Shown here piece by piece: positions 1 to 8,744 of a stretch of 64,000 nt of DNA. A program made the translations under genes and the position numbers. The notes under the pieces were generated by a model. That model was given only the letters and a program-made list of their open reading frames with translations. It was not told where the DNA came from and ran no database searches. Positions within the stretch are counted from its first letter, which is position 1, and each line of letters opens with the position of its first letter. Source of the DNA: Gammaproteobacteria bacterium (GTDB taxonomy: Bacteria > Pseudomonadota > Gammaproteobacteria > SZUA-152); NCBI GenBank assembly GCA_013152545.1, contig JAADGF010000068.1, forward strand, positions 62,001 through 126,000, in the 5' to 3' direction.

Positions 1-1
1 G

Positions 2-118
2 CGGAGGATGGGGGGAATGCGGCTAATTAGCATTCTAAAAGCAGGGGCTATTGATGGCGTTGATGGAGACATTCCGCCGTACCCTGACCCTGATGTAAAT
101 TGCTATCAAGCAGGTTAA
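2..118 (+). CDS. C-terminal end of an unidentified protein (partial)
   Basis: One reading frame is open from the window edge to a TAA at 116-118 and gives about 38 residues. The tail is rich in Gly, Asp and Pro (GVDGDIPPYPDPDVNCYQAG) and does not look like random translation. The other two plus-strand frames close within about 30 bases. I do not recognise the family. The gene would start outside the window, so its length and function are unknown. It could also be chance coding. Confidence 0.35.
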   Translation, partial: RRMGGMRLISILKAGAIDGVDGDIPPYPDPDVNCYQAG

Positions 119-413
119 TCGAAACCGATGATTCGTCGCGTAAAAATTATGAAACCAAACAAGTGGGGCGCCATCAGCTAATACCCGCAAAACCATTGAA
201 AAGTAAGTAGAGCATATTTTTACCACCTCTGGGCCATTACGGACCAGTGTAATAGCTCGCCATTACGTCTCATCGCGCCTTGCCAGTCTCGATAATTTAT
301 CGTAAAAAAACGCATGCTACATATCGTCCAATTGATGATTTTAGGTTAAATCATTTTTTATCAAATTAACCCGACAACAGTAATTAAAAGTAGCGAAATT
401 TTTGGAGAATATA
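119..413. other. intergenic region before fdxA
   Basis: AT-rich spacer with no convincing gene. Around 330-352 there is a stretch (ATGATTTTAGGTTAAAT) that resembles the outer end of repeat family B. It is too degenerate to be sure. The fdxA promoter should lie here, but I see no clear -35/-10 pair. Confidence 0.3.
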
Positions 414-737
414 ATGACATATGTCGTTGTTGAAAACTGCATAAAATGCAAATACACCGATTGTGTGGAAGTCTGTCCGGTCGATTGCTTTCATGAAGGA
501 CCCAATTATCTGGTCATTGACCCGGAAGAATGCATTGATTGCTCATTATGCGAGCCCGAATGTCCAGCAGAAGCTATTTTTGACGAAGATGATGTGCCAG
601 AGGATCAAAAACAATTTATCGCGTTAAACGCTGAGTTGGCGGCAATATGGCCTGTTATTAATGAAACCAAAACACCACCGGCAGATGCCAAGGAATGGGA
701 TGGTGTTAAAAATAAATTGAAGAACCTGAAACGATAA
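414..737 (+). CDS. fdxA: 7Fe ferredoxin FdxA
   Basis: Small cytoplasmic electron carrier with one [3Fe-4S] and one [4Fe-4S] cluster. The cysteine pattern is clear: Cys9, Cys17 and Cys21 followed by Pro, then the compact motif C40-x2-C43-x2-C46-x3-C50-P. The protein is 107 residues from the ATG at 414, the usual size of FdxA. A GGAG box lies about 7 bases upstream; the earlier in-frame TTG at 402 overlaps that box and is rejected. The acidic segment after the second cluster ([10 protein letters not shown]) is typical of the family. It stands alone here, with no partner oxidoreductase in the window. The family call is secure; the physiological partner is unknown. Confidence 0.95.
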   Translation: MTYVVVENCIKCKYTDCVEVCPVDCFHEGPNYLVIDPEECIDCSLCEPECPAEAIFDEDDVPEDQKQFIALNAELAAIWPVINETKTPPADAKEWDGVKNKLKNLKR

Positions 738-1943
738 CAGCTGCCAGCACGCATTTTTTATGTGTAACAGAAAGCGTTAATGCAGAAAAATGTAGCAAGG
801 AGTTAAGCGCAAGCCTGAAACCGCATCACTATCAAATGAGCAATCAACAAGAATATAGAGTGACTTAAAAATAGGTGAAGGCGACTGCTTCTAGCCGCCT
901 TCTGTACCTCCATGCCGGACTTTTCCCTGTCCGCGTCTAATCCCTATGACGAGTTTACTTCCTTCTCTGCTTCCCTGATGCCTTCCCTGTTAAATTAAGC
1001 TAGCAGAGGTTTCAGGTGTTAATTTATCAAATTCAATTATTTTAGCAACCCCCCGAAAGTACACTAACAAAAACACCCTTATTCCCCAAGAAAATGATCA
1101 ATTACTCTTTAATTCAGCAAGTTAAAGTTTATTAATACCATATAGCACACCGCAACACTACATTAACGCCTCATTTAATCTGACATTCATATAGGATTTA
1201 ACCTACAAAATGACAAAACACAGGCGCATTGTTTTATCCAACCGTAGTAAAATTACTCGATGCAAGCTATGTTGTCTCTGTCGTCTTATAATAATTTACA
1301 ACTGAAACACGCCCCTTATAATCATGAAGTTATATAGCGGCACCTGAGCTTGCTGATAATCCTATAAACTTGCAATGTTAAATCTAAATTCACGCTATAA
1401 TCGCACCGAAGTGGCATCTCGTCCTGTTGTTATCCTCACTGTATCGATCAGTTATTCGGAATTAAAAAGCAACCTTAATCATATATACTGCATTGACATT
1501 GGGCATAAAGACAATGCCAGGCACTCAATAATCATGAATATAATTCAAGAATAATATTATAAGCTTCAGCAAGCCCTATCTGCAAAAGCCCTAAGAGTAA
1601 AACTGTGTTTCATAAATAAAATCTATTATGGTCATAACTAATCTACGATTGAATATCCCTAACAAGCGTAGAATACTATGGCAATAGCGGGGCAGAAAAT
1701 TTAACGTAGCTCGTAACCAGGCTACTGAGCGAGCACACTTATTTTCAGCATATTTGGGCACATACACAAAATATACACAAACAAGAAACTATACCCAAAG
1801 CATTTGAGATTTCGGTATAGACTACGTTGCCATCATAAATAAACTTATACACTATAACGATGACCTGACACAATGAAGACCAAAACTTAACGCAACCACT
1901 AACTTGCTTTAATGGTTGCCAGTATAAAACAACAACGCTTAGA
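738..1943. other. long intergenic region without a gene
   Basis: No reading frame here has coding character. A 7 bp hairpin (GAAGGCG/CGCCTTC, 877-902) has no T tract. At about 1787-1825 there is a stray family A end (TATACCCAAAGCATTTGAGA). The rest is AT-rich with no recognisable signal. Confidence 0.5.
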
Positions 1944-2122
1944 ACCTGTAAAGCAATAAGTTGGACAGATTGCGCCGGATGTCGTTTCGTCTTCAAGGCG
2001 CGGAAATGGGCTCCCCAAGGGGACTTCTTCCAGGGCGCATACTCGTTGTATACAAGCTTTTGCACAACGCCGAAGACACAAGGATAGACAAGCTAAATGT
2101 TCACGTTATTACTTTACAGCCC
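1944..2122 (+). repeat. dispersed repeat family D, copy D1
   Basis: A segment of about 180 bp that recurs at 32025-32220. The ends form an inverted repeat: CTGTAAAGCAATAA at the left and the complement of CTGTAAAGTAATAA at the right. Shared interior blocks include GCCGGATGTCGTTTCGTCTT, GCGGAAATGGGC, CATACTCGTTGT and GAAGACACAAGGATA. It contains no plausible gene and looks like a MITE. It lies directly upstream of the Sel1-repeat gene, so it may shape that gene's 5' region. Confidence 0.75.
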
Positions 2123-2178
2123 CATTAGTTACGCTATTAATAGACAACCGAAAAATTGAGTTACCGTAAAAATGCACC

Positions 2179-3957
2179 ATGAAAATTAGCCTATTCAGAA
2201 TCATCACTTTCACCAGATTGTCAGGCTACGCCTGCATTACGGCTATACTACTGGCTCCCGGCATAGCACGCTCAGTAGACGATCTCCCCACATCAATCGA
2301 CTATACAATGTATAAGCTTGCCACAGAAATGAATGATTCTGCGGCACAATACTTTATTGGCCGGAAATATTATATCGGCACCGAAATAAAGAAAGACAAA
2401 GCTGAAGCTGCTAAATGGTTTGCCAGAGCCGTTAAAAAGAACCACACAAAGGCATTATATATGTTAGGTAAAATGTATATGAACGGCGACGGCATTCCTA
2501 AAAATGTCGGCAAAGCAGGTGAACTGCTTACCAAAGCGGCCGACAAAGGCCATGCAGACGCTCAATTTGAAATTGCAAATTATTATTTTTATGGCTATGG
2601 CAATAACAAAGATGTCAAACTCGCCGTAACGTATTATAAAAAAGCCGCAGAGGATCGACATATCGGCGCACAATTTCAACTGGGTAAAATACTGTACGCT
2701 GGTATTGGCGTTGATATTGACAAACAAGAAGGTAAAAAATGGTTAGAAACCGCCAGCGACAACGGAAGTAGCGAGGCCCTGGCCTTCCTAAACACGGACT
2801 CGCTGCTTACTAAACCGGCCAAGACTAAAACGCCAAAACGCCAAAACAAAGAAAAAAACAATAAAAAATCAAAACCTAAAAACACCAACGCTATCATTTC
2901 TAAAATAAACCAAGAAATCAAACAAGCTGAAAACGGCAATGTGGACACACAATACACCATTGGTATTCGTTATCTTAATGGTGAAGACGTTAACAAAAAC
3001 CCCAGCACGGCTGTTATGTGGATACGAAAAGCCGCAGAACAAGATCATGCTGGTGCTCAACACCAGTTAGGCATTATGTATCGGGATGGCATTGGCGTCC
3101 CCAAAAGCGAAGGAGAGGCCGTAAAGTGGCTACGATTAGCATCCAGTTGGGGGATCAGTAAAGCTCAACGTGATTTGGATGCCCTATTACGTAAACAACT
3201 ACTAACAAGCGAAGGCGATTTTTCAGCTAACCCTGAACTATCAAAACCCGAAGCTCAATATGCGCTTGGGTTAATGTACATTGATGGTAAAGATGTCGAC
3301 AAAGATGTAAACACAGCAGCCCAATGGTTTTTAAAAGCCGCCCGACAAGACCACCTCGAAGCACAATACCGCCTAGGCGAAATGTACAAAAATGGAGTGG
3401 GCGTCAAGAGCAACTCACAAGAGGCCAAACTTTGGTTAAGCAAAGCAGCAAATGGCGGCCTGGACAAAGCTAGCGATGTTTTGCAGAGCATCCTTAAAGC
3501 AGAGCAAAAACGCATATTGGATAGCGAGGTCAAAAAGCTGCAATCATCGTCTATATACCCTCTTTTGGATCAAGCGAAACAAGGCGATATTGATGCAAAA
3601 TATAAAGTTGGCTTAATGTTTTTAGAAGGTGATAACGTACCAAAAGATATATACGAAGGCATTCGCTGGTTACAAAGTGCCGCCAACAACAATCACATGC
3701 GGTCACAAATGACATTGGGAAATATTTATTTTAGTGGCGCATACAACGTTGAAATAGACTATTTAGTTGCTGCCAAATGGTTTCGCCAAGCCGCAAAAAA
3801 CGGGGATGCTGAAGCACAGTACCAACTTGGCAACTTGCACGACAAAGGTCTGGGCGTTAAGAAAAATAAGGCTAAAGCCAAAATATGGTTTAAACTCGCG
3901 GCAAAACAAGGACACATTCGAGCGCGTACTCAATTAGGTAGCTGCCGCGAATGCTAA
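2179..3957 (+). CDS. secreted Sel1-repeat protein
   Basis: 592 residues. An N-terminal signal sequence (hydrophobic stretch about residues 12-30, probable cleavage after GIARS) directs it to the periplasm. The rest is about 11 Sel1-like (SLR/TPR-related) repeats with the usual pattern AQYxLGxMYxxGxGVxKD...AxxWxxKAAxxGHxxA. They come as a first block of four (about 50-205), then a Lys/Asn-rich linker (about 212-240), then blocks of two, two and three separated by short charged linkers. Sel1 proteins usually act as scaffolds for protein-protein contact. No catalytic domain is seen and the partner is unknown. It is a single gene preceded by repeat D1 and followed by repeat A4. Confidence 0.85.
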   Translation: MKISLFRIITFTRLSGYACITAILLAPGIARSVDDLPTSIDYTMYKLATEMNDSAAQYFIGRKYYIGTEIKKDKAEAAKWFARAVKKNHTKALYMLGKMYMNGDGIPKNVGKAGELLTKAADKGHADAQFEIANYYFYGYGNNKDVKLAVTYYKKAAEDRHIGAQFQLGKILYAGIGVDIDKQEGKKWLETASDNGSSEALAFLNTDSLLTKPAKTKTPKRQNKEKNNKKSKPKNTNAIISKINQEIKQAENGNVDTQYTIGIRYLNGEDVNKNPSTAVMWIRKAAEQDHAGAQHQLGIMYRDGIGVPKSEGEAVKWLRLASSWGISKAQRDLDALLRKQLLTSEGDFSANPELSKPEAQYALGLMYIDGKDVDKDVNTAAQWFLKAARQDHLEAQYRLGEMYKNGVGVKSNSQEAKLWLSKAANGGLDKASDVLQSILKAEQKRILDSEVKKLQSSSIYPLLDQAKQGDIDAKYKVGLMFLEGDNVPKDIYEGIRWLQSAANNNHMRSQMTLGNIYFSGAYNVEIDYLVAAKWFRQAAKNGDAEAQYQLGNLHDKGLGVKKNKAKAKIWFKLAAKQGHIRARTQLGSCREC

Positions 3958-3965
3958 CCCAACCA

Positions 3966-4100
3966 ACATATATCCATATTCCATCGCGTTGTTAAAACGC
4001 CTTGCAATAGATCGACTATTACGCGTCGTTTTGCCTAGCCATGAAATTGAAATGACACACATTCGCACCTAAATCCTAAATCTCAAACGCTATGGGTATA
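3966..4100 (-). repeat. dispersed repeat family A, copy A4
   Basis: Read on the minus strand it begins TATACCCATAGCGTTTGAGA and carries the conserved family A core (GGCAAAACGACGCGTAAT, CTATTGCAAGGCGTTTTAAC, ATGGAAT). The far inverted end is missing, so this is a truncated copy. AAAACG pairs with CGTTTT, and inside that AATAG pairs with CTATT. It lies between the Sel1 gene and grxC, which converge, so it could also form part of a transcript end. Confidence 0.75.
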
Positions 4101-4154
4101 CCCGTGGCGACTTAGAAAACAACCGCAAAAAAGAGACATTAGCATGGTACCCAT

Positions 4155-4418
4155 TCACTTGGCATCATTCATCAATTCATCTAACTCCCCACCCATATGC
4201 AGCTCAGTAAGCTCGCTAAAACCACCGATCCATTTACCATCGATGGTAATTTGAGGCACTGTCCTTGCCCCGCTGGTAATTTCCGACATCTCACGAAGAG
4301 CATCTTTGCTTTGATCAATTCGATAGTCCTGATAGGCAATATCCCACTTTTGCAGTAATGCCTTTGTTTTATCACAAATAGGGCAGTTACCCGTACTATA
4401 AATGTTAATTCGACTCAT
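4155..4418 (-). CDS. grxC: glutaredoxin 3 (GrxC)
   Basis: Cytoplasmic thiol-disulfide oxidoreductase of about 87 residues. It has the active-site motif C12-P-I-C15 after an N-terminal strand (RINIYSTGN). Further family marks are the cis-proline motif TVPQI and the glutathione-binding GGFSEL segment. The family usually has CPYC, so Ile in place of Tyr is a mild variation. Two adjacent ATG codons exist; the second (4418) is taken. It is a single gene here; in many relatives grxC sits beside secB, which is absent. Family call secure. Confidence 0.92.
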   Translation of the reverse strand: MSRINIYSTGNCPICDKTKALLQKWDIAYQDYRIDQSKDALREMSEITSGARTVPQITIDGKWIGGFSELTELHMGGELDELMNDAK

Positions 4419-4659
4419 CATTTATTTTTTGTCATTGGCTTTATAATCGCGTTAAAGCAACAGAAATACATCAGTCGCATAACATCCAAGTAAAACGAAG
4501 CTTAGCCAAAAAACGCGCAGTTACCAATAAAGATTTTCAATCAACCCTTAACAAATTGATATACTTACTTTTACTATTTTATCAAACATTATTTCCATCA
4601 ATACTTTACCCAAAAACTAACACTTGAGCAAACATTAACTTTTACTGATAATTGGTTTA

Positions 4660-5409
4660 TTAAGAATTTTTTCCACTAAGAATTTTTATCAATCGATCCG
4701 CTGGCACGTAACCAGGAATAATTTGGCCATTTTCCATAAATAATGTTGGTGTGCCGGTCACACCAACATCTCTAGCCGTATTGGAATGTTTTTGCACCGA
4801 TTTTTCACAAGCCTTGCTATCGTTAACTTGCGCCACTTTTTGCAGTTGTTCCAATTTTGCACCACCCTTAGCAAAATCCATGGCCTTACCACGATCTTCA
4901 GCACACCAAACTGAAACAGCTTTAAAATAAGAAGTGGTTTGAGGCCCTGAACGTGGGAATGCTGCGTAACGTATCTCAATACCGAGGTCATTATAATCAC
5001 TGATTTCCGCATGAAGTTTTCGACAATAACCGCAATCGATATCAGTAAATGCGGTCACTACGTATTTGGTTTCTTTTGGTTTAAACGTGATAAGTGACTC
5101 TGGGTCAAGACTTTTAATCGTCCGTATACGACCGTCTTGACGTTTACCTTCAGTGAGGTTCACACGACGATTAATATCGTACACATCACCTTCAATCATA
5201 AATCGACCATCACCGGTAACATAAACCACTTGAGCGCCAAAGACGGCTTCATAAATACCAGGGATAACGGACTCAGCAACACTATCCGGCTTAGCTCCCG
5301 GCATTAATGACTGCAAAGCCGACTGAACTTTGGCAAGCCCCACTTCATCGGCATAGGTAAGCTGAAGACTAAAACACAGCAGCATCACGATCATTACGCA
5401 TTTTTTCAT
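4660..5409 (-). CDS. dsbC: thiol:disulfide interchange protein DsbC
   Basis: Periplasmic disulfide isomerase, 249 residues. It has a signal peptide (residues 1-20, ending LTYA), an N-terminal dimerisation domain (about 25-85), and a thioredoxin-fold domain with C126-G-Y-C129. The cis-proline loop GVTGTPTLF is near residue 218. A second Cys pair (in VWCAED and DSKACEK) matches the structural disulfide of DsbC. It lies 27 bases downstream of yajQ on the same strand, so the two are probably co-transcribed. The reducing partner DsbD is not in the window. Confidence 0.95.
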   Translation of the reverse strand: MKKCVMIVMLLCFSLQLTYADEVGLAKVQSALQSLMPGAKPDSVAESVIPGIYEAVFGAQVVYVTGDGRFMIEGDVYDINRRVNLTEGKRQDGRIRTIKSLDPESLITFKPKETKYVVTAFTDIDCGYCRKLHAEISDYNDLGIEIRYAAFPRSGPQTTSYFKAVSVWCAEDRGKAMDFAKGGAKLEQLQKVAQVNDSKACEKSVQKHSNTARDVGVTGTPTLFMENGQIIPGYVPADRLIKILSGKNS

Positions 5410-5436
5410 TTAAAACCTCACTATAATTTGGCCTGT

Positions 5437-5919
5437 TTAATCCCTGAAATTCGTATACTGCAATGGTAACCCTAATTTAGCCTCTTTCAATACGGTGATC
5501 ACCTGTTGGAGATCATCTCGCTTTTTACCTGTTATCCTTACCTGTTCACCCTGTATTGCAGCTTGCACTTTAACCTTGCTATCTTTTACTATTTTAACGA
5601 TTTTTCTTGCTAATTCTTTATCAATTCCGTGCTGCACCACTACTTGCTGACTCACATGTTTGCCACTTGTTACGGGCGGTTTCACATCCAGGCAACCGAT
5701 ATCAATGCTTCGTTTGACCATTTTATTCTGCAAAATATCCAACATTTGCTGTAATTGAAATTCACTTTCACTCATTGAACTGACTTCTAATTCCTTTAAT
5801 TCAAACCTTGAATCGGTACCTTTGAAATCAAAACGATTCCCCACTTCTCGATTGGCTTGATCCACAGCATTCGCCAACTCATGGATATCCACCTCTGAAA
5901 CCACATCAAAAGAAGGCAT
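5437..5919 (-). CDS. yajQ: YajQ-family nucleotide-binding protein
   Basis: 160 residues, full length for UPF0234/YajQ. It starts MPSFDVVSEVD and carries the family segments NRFDFKGTDS near residue 30 and ITGKKRDDLQQ near 130. The fold is two ferredoxin-like halves. Some homologues bind cyclic di-GMP and act with transcription factors; others bind tRNA or GTP. It is probably the first gene of a yajQ-dsbC unit. Repeat E1 lies just upstream, so the promoter must lie inside or beyond that repeat. Confidence 0.95.
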   Translation of the reverse strand: MPSFDVVSEVDIHELANAVDQANREVGNRFDFKGTDSRFELKELEVSSMSESEFQLQQMLDILQNKMVKRSIDIGCLDVKPPVTSGKHVSQQVVVQHGIDKELARKIVKIVKDSKVKVQAAIQGEQVRITGKKRDDLQQVITVLKEAKLGLPLQYTNFRD

Positions 5920-5960
5920 TGCACTATTTCTCCCTAAATTGATTCTAAAGCCACGAGGAA

Positions 5961-6140
5961 CCTGTCCGAGAATAAAAAGCCTACTGCGAAAACGCCATTT
6001 TGGCCCATTTTTATGATCACTACGTTAAATAGGCTCAATATTCGTCTCGAATGCCAAAAAAAGTAGGTGCCCGATACAATCGAAAAAATGGACTCAAAAT
6101 GTGGCCTTCTCTCGCGACGGCTGCTATTACTCGGACAGGC
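5961..6140 (+). repeat. dispersed repeat family E, copy E1
   Basis: About 180 bp with its own terminal inverted repeats (CCTGTCCGAGAATA at the left, TATTACTCGGACAGG at the right). It is matched in the opposite orientation by E2 at 7791-7971. Shared blocks include GCCTACTGCGAAAACGC, GATCACTACGTTAAATAGGC, AATATTCGTCTCGAATGCC and AAAAAAAGTAGGTG. No gene is visible inside. It fills the gap between yajQ and xerD. Confidence 0.85.
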
Positions 6141-6288
6141 TCCCTCGCTCACTGACGATTAACGACCACCGATCATGATCAACGCCCCAGAGTTTATCAT
6201 GATTACAGCTCAATCATATCGACATTAACGATACAAGCATTACCATGCCCAACTATTTGACGGGATTAATTCCACACATTTACCCACG

Positions 6289-7221
6289 TTAACCACGAGG
6301 ATGGTGCTCGGCATGTAAGCTACGCAATCTTTCCGTCGCGACATGGGTGTAAATTTGCGTAGTAGATAAATCACTGTGTCCAAGCAACATTTGCACCACT
6401 CGCAAATCAGCACCGTGGTTAATCAAATGTGTCGCGAAGCAGTGACGCAAGGTATGCGGCGTCAAGTGTTTTCGTATACCAACCTTCAAAGCATAACGCT
6501 TAATTAAATACCAAAAGGCCTGCCGCGTCATCCCTGAACGGCGCCGGGTTATAAATACAACGTCACAGGTGGTGGGCGGCGCAATTTCGCCTCGCACCGT
6601 CGATAAATAACGTTCCAACCATAAAACTGCATCTTCCCCCAACGGTACTAGGCGCTCTTTATCCCCTTTACCCATAACCCGCACAACACCCTGGCGCAAA
6701 TTAAGTTGTCCCATGCTTAGATTTACAAGTTCGGAGACCCGTAAACCAGTTGCATACAACAGTTCCAGCATGGTTCGGTCACGCACACCAATGTTATTCG
6801 ACAGGTCCGGTGCTTCCAGAAGCGCTTCAACTTCCGTTTCAGACAAATATTTTGGCAAGGAACGCCCTAGCTTAGGCGCAACAATGCGATCACTTGGGTC
6901 TTCAACAATGAGTTGCTGACGAATAGCATGTTGAAAAAAACGTTTCACGCTGGACAGAAAACGCGCAGCTGATCGTGATTTTGTGCCCTGGTGAACACGA
7001 TAACTGAGGTAATCTAGGAGTTGACTACGTGACGCTAATAATAATTCAGTTTGGGCGTTGACATTAAGCCACTGCGCCAACCCCAGCAGGTCAGCACGAT
7101 AGGCTGCTAAGGTGTTCTGACTTAACCCCCGCTCCATCCAAATTGTGTCAAGAAAAGTGTCGAGTTGCTGCTGGTTTGCAGCCACTCTATTATCATGTTG
7201 ACAATTAGATGGCCGACTCAT
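6289..7221 (-). CDS. xerD: tyrosine recombinase XerD
   Basis: 310-residue site-specific recombinase that, with XerC, resolves chromosome dimers at dif. It has an N-terminal SAM-like core-binding domain (about 20-105) and a C-terminal catalytic domain. Catalytic residues can be placed: Arg161 (ATGLRVSEL), Lys185 (GKGDK), His256-x-x-Arg259 (HTLRH), His282 (GHSDLSTTQIYTH) and Tyr291. The start overlaps the ogt end by 17 bases, so the two genes form one unit. The pair is bracketed by inverted copies of repeat E. XerC is not in the window. Confidence 0.95.
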   Translation of the reverse strand: MSRPSNCQHDNRVAANQQQLDTFLDTIWMERGLSQNTLAAYRADLLGLAQWLNVNAQTELLLASRSQLLDYLSYRVHQGTKSRSAARFLSSVKRFFQHAIRQQLIVEDPSDRIVAPKLGRSLPKYLSETEVEALLEAPDLSNNIGVRDRTMLELLYATGLRVSELVNLSMGQLNLRQGVVRVMGKGDKERLVPLGEDAVLWLERYLSTVRGEIAPPTTCDVVFITRRRSGMTRQAFWYLIKRYALKVGIRKHLTPHTLRHCFATHLINHGADLRVVQMLLGHSDLSTTQIYTHVATERLRSLHAEHHPRG

Positions 7222-7702
7222 GCGACAACAACCATTTTTTCAACACCATATTCACACCCGTTGTCTGGCCCGCATACCCCCCCAAACCTTGCTTCGCTAC
7301 CACGCGGTGACAAGGCACAATAATCGGTATGGGATTATGGCGACAAGCGCCGCCTACCGCTCTTGGCGCGCTGCTAATAATATCGGCCACATCGCCATAG
7401 CTAGATGTCATGCCACAGGGACACGCGATTAAAGCATGCCAAACACGTTTTTGAAAATCAGTACCTTGGAGATCCAGGTTAATCGAGAATTGATGCGTGG
7501 CATCAGCAAAATACTGATTAAGTTGTAAAACAACGTTTTCGCCGAACACATCCTGAGGCGCTTGGAGTTGATGAAATGGAGTTAAAAAAACCAGTTCGCG
7601 CAATCGATTATTATGTAACCGGAGGCCTAATCTATTACGCTGAATAGGGATTGGGGAATCAATAACCGCATCAAAGTGTGAAGACTTTAATTTAGCACGC
7701 AT
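7205..7702 (-). CDS. ogt: methylated-DNA-protein cysteine methyltransferase
   Basis: Suicide DNA-repair protein that removes alkyl groups from O6-alkylguanine. The active site PCHRV is present in the stretch IPIIVPCHRVVAKQG. Before it come the HTH recognition helix region (SSAPRAVGGACRHNP), and the C-terminal GGYAGQTTG...KKWLL follows. About 165 residues from the ATG at 7702; an in-frame TTG at 7723 would add 7 residues. The start context is duplicated as a perfect 16 bp tandem repeat, and the outer ATG copy is out of frame. It overlaps xerD by 17 bases. Confidence 0.9.
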   Translation of the reverse strand: MRAKLKSSHFDAVIDSPIPIQRNRLGLRLHNNRLRELVFLTPFHQLQAPQDVFGENVVLQLNQYFADATHQFSINLDLQGTDFQKRVWHALIACPCGMTSSYGDVADIISSAPRAVGGACRHNPIPIIVPCHRVVAKQGLGGYAGQTTGVNMVLKKWLLSHESAI

Positions 7703-7720
7703 AAAATTTAGCACGCATAA
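7689..7720 (+). repeat. perfect 16 bp tandem duplication at the ogt start
   Basis: The unit AATTTAGCACGCATAA occurs twice back to back (7689-7704 and 7705-7720). On the coding strand each copy carries TTATGCGTGC. Because 16 is not a multiple of 3, only the inner ATG is in frame with ogt. Confidence 0.9.
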
Positions 7721-7790
7721 CAATTGAATCCCTTACTTTAACTGCCCCGGCGGCACTCGTAACGCCCTGAAAACACAACGGGTGTAACTA

Positions 7791-7971
7791 CCTGGCCGAA
7801 AACAGCGGCCGTCGCGAGGGAACACCATGTTGAGTCTGTTTTTTCGATTGCATCGGACACCTACTTTTTTTGGCATTCGAGACGAATATTGAGCCTATTT
7901 AACGTAGTGATCGTAAAAATGGGCCGATATAGCGTTTTCGCAGTAGGCTTGCTATTCTCGAACAGCCCTCG
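7791..7971 (-). repeat. dispersed repeat family E, copy E2 (inverted relative to E1)
   Basis: Reading its reverse complement gives the same order of blocks as E1: TTCGAGAATAGCAAGCCTAC, TGCGAAAACGC, GATCACTACGTTAAATAGGC, AATATTCGTCTCGAATGCC, then CCTCGCGACGGCCGCTG. The ends again form an inverted repeat. It lies between rplS and ogt, about 1.65 kb from E1. Confidence 0.85.
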
Positions 7972-8069
7972 TCAAACACCCGTGTGTAATAATGCTCAGA
8001 ATCGAATTAGGGCTTAAGCTAGCTGGGTGTACACAGTACACAGCAAACTTTTTCGGGTTGGCCCTGCGC

Positions 8070-8414
8070 TTACAACTTTTCCTTAATACGGGCAGCCTTA
8101 CCTTGGAGATCACGCAAATAATAAAGCTTTGCACGACGAACAGCACCACGACGCTTTACTTTGACATCTTGAATACTGGGGCTATGGGTCTGAAATACAC
8201 GCTCCACACCCTCACCATGGGAGATTTTTCTCACCGTGAACGAAGAATTCAAGCCACGATTGCGTTTTGCAATCACAACCCCCTCAAAAGCCTGCAAGCG
8301 CTCACGAGTGCCCTCTATTACTTTTACTTGCACAACGACAGTATCCCCGGGGTTAAACTGAGGGACCTTGTCCTTCATTTGCTCTGCTTCTAATTGTTGG
8401 ATAATGTTACTCAT
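8070..8414 (-). CDS. rplS: 50S ribosomal protein L19
   Basis: 114 residues from the ATG at 8414 (MSNIIQQLE). It has the family motifs [25 protein letters not shown] and [14 protein letters not shown]19 lies at the 30S-50S interface. It is the last gene of the rpsP-rimM-trmD-rplS order on the minus strand, but a 330 bp gap separates it from trmD, more than usual. Confidence 0.97.
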   Translation of the reverse strand: MSNIIQQLEAEQMKDKVPQFNPGDTVVVQVKVIEGTRERLQAFEGVVIAKRNRGLNSSFTVRKISHGEGVERVFQTHSPSIQDVKVKRRGAVRRAKLYYLRDLQGKAARIKEKL

Positions 8415-8744
8415 AACCTGCTCCATATCTCGATGCGGCGAATTATACCGAACAATTGCGCCAATAACACCTCAAAATTGCTTGTTTATGGCAGTTTCTG
8501 ATCGGGAAACGCGGTAGGCTTCCCAACTAAAGCCAATTCTTTGTGAACAAATGCGATGAAAAAACGCACTCAACCTATGGCGGCCTGCTCATCCATTCGA
8601 TACGGATAGGAAAAGCACCATTATTTTCAGACCAAAGCTTGAGCACCATACAAGTAAGTTGTTTAATTTTCTTTCCTTACTCCATTCCTTCGCTTCAATT
8701 TATTTGCGCAATTAATGACAAAAAATGACAAAACAGGTAAATAC
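8415..8744. other. rplS-trmD gap
   Basis: 330 bp without a convincing gene, inside what is normally a tight operon. A short hairpin GGGAA/TTCCC lies near 8507-8526. There may be a separate rplS promoter or an mRNA leader here, but I cannot point to one. Confidence 0.4.

Noticed and set aside
877-902. Hairpin GAAGGCG/CGCCTTC as the fdxA terminator
   Set aside because: No T run follows and it lies 140 bases after the stop codon.
1745-2081. Overlapping minus-strand frames of 106 and 60 residues
   Set aside because: Both run through repeat D1, lack a ribosome site and have no protein-like pattern.
8543-8728. 61-codon frame in the rplS-trmD gap
   Set aside because: Opposite to the operon, no ribosome site, composition like translated spacer.
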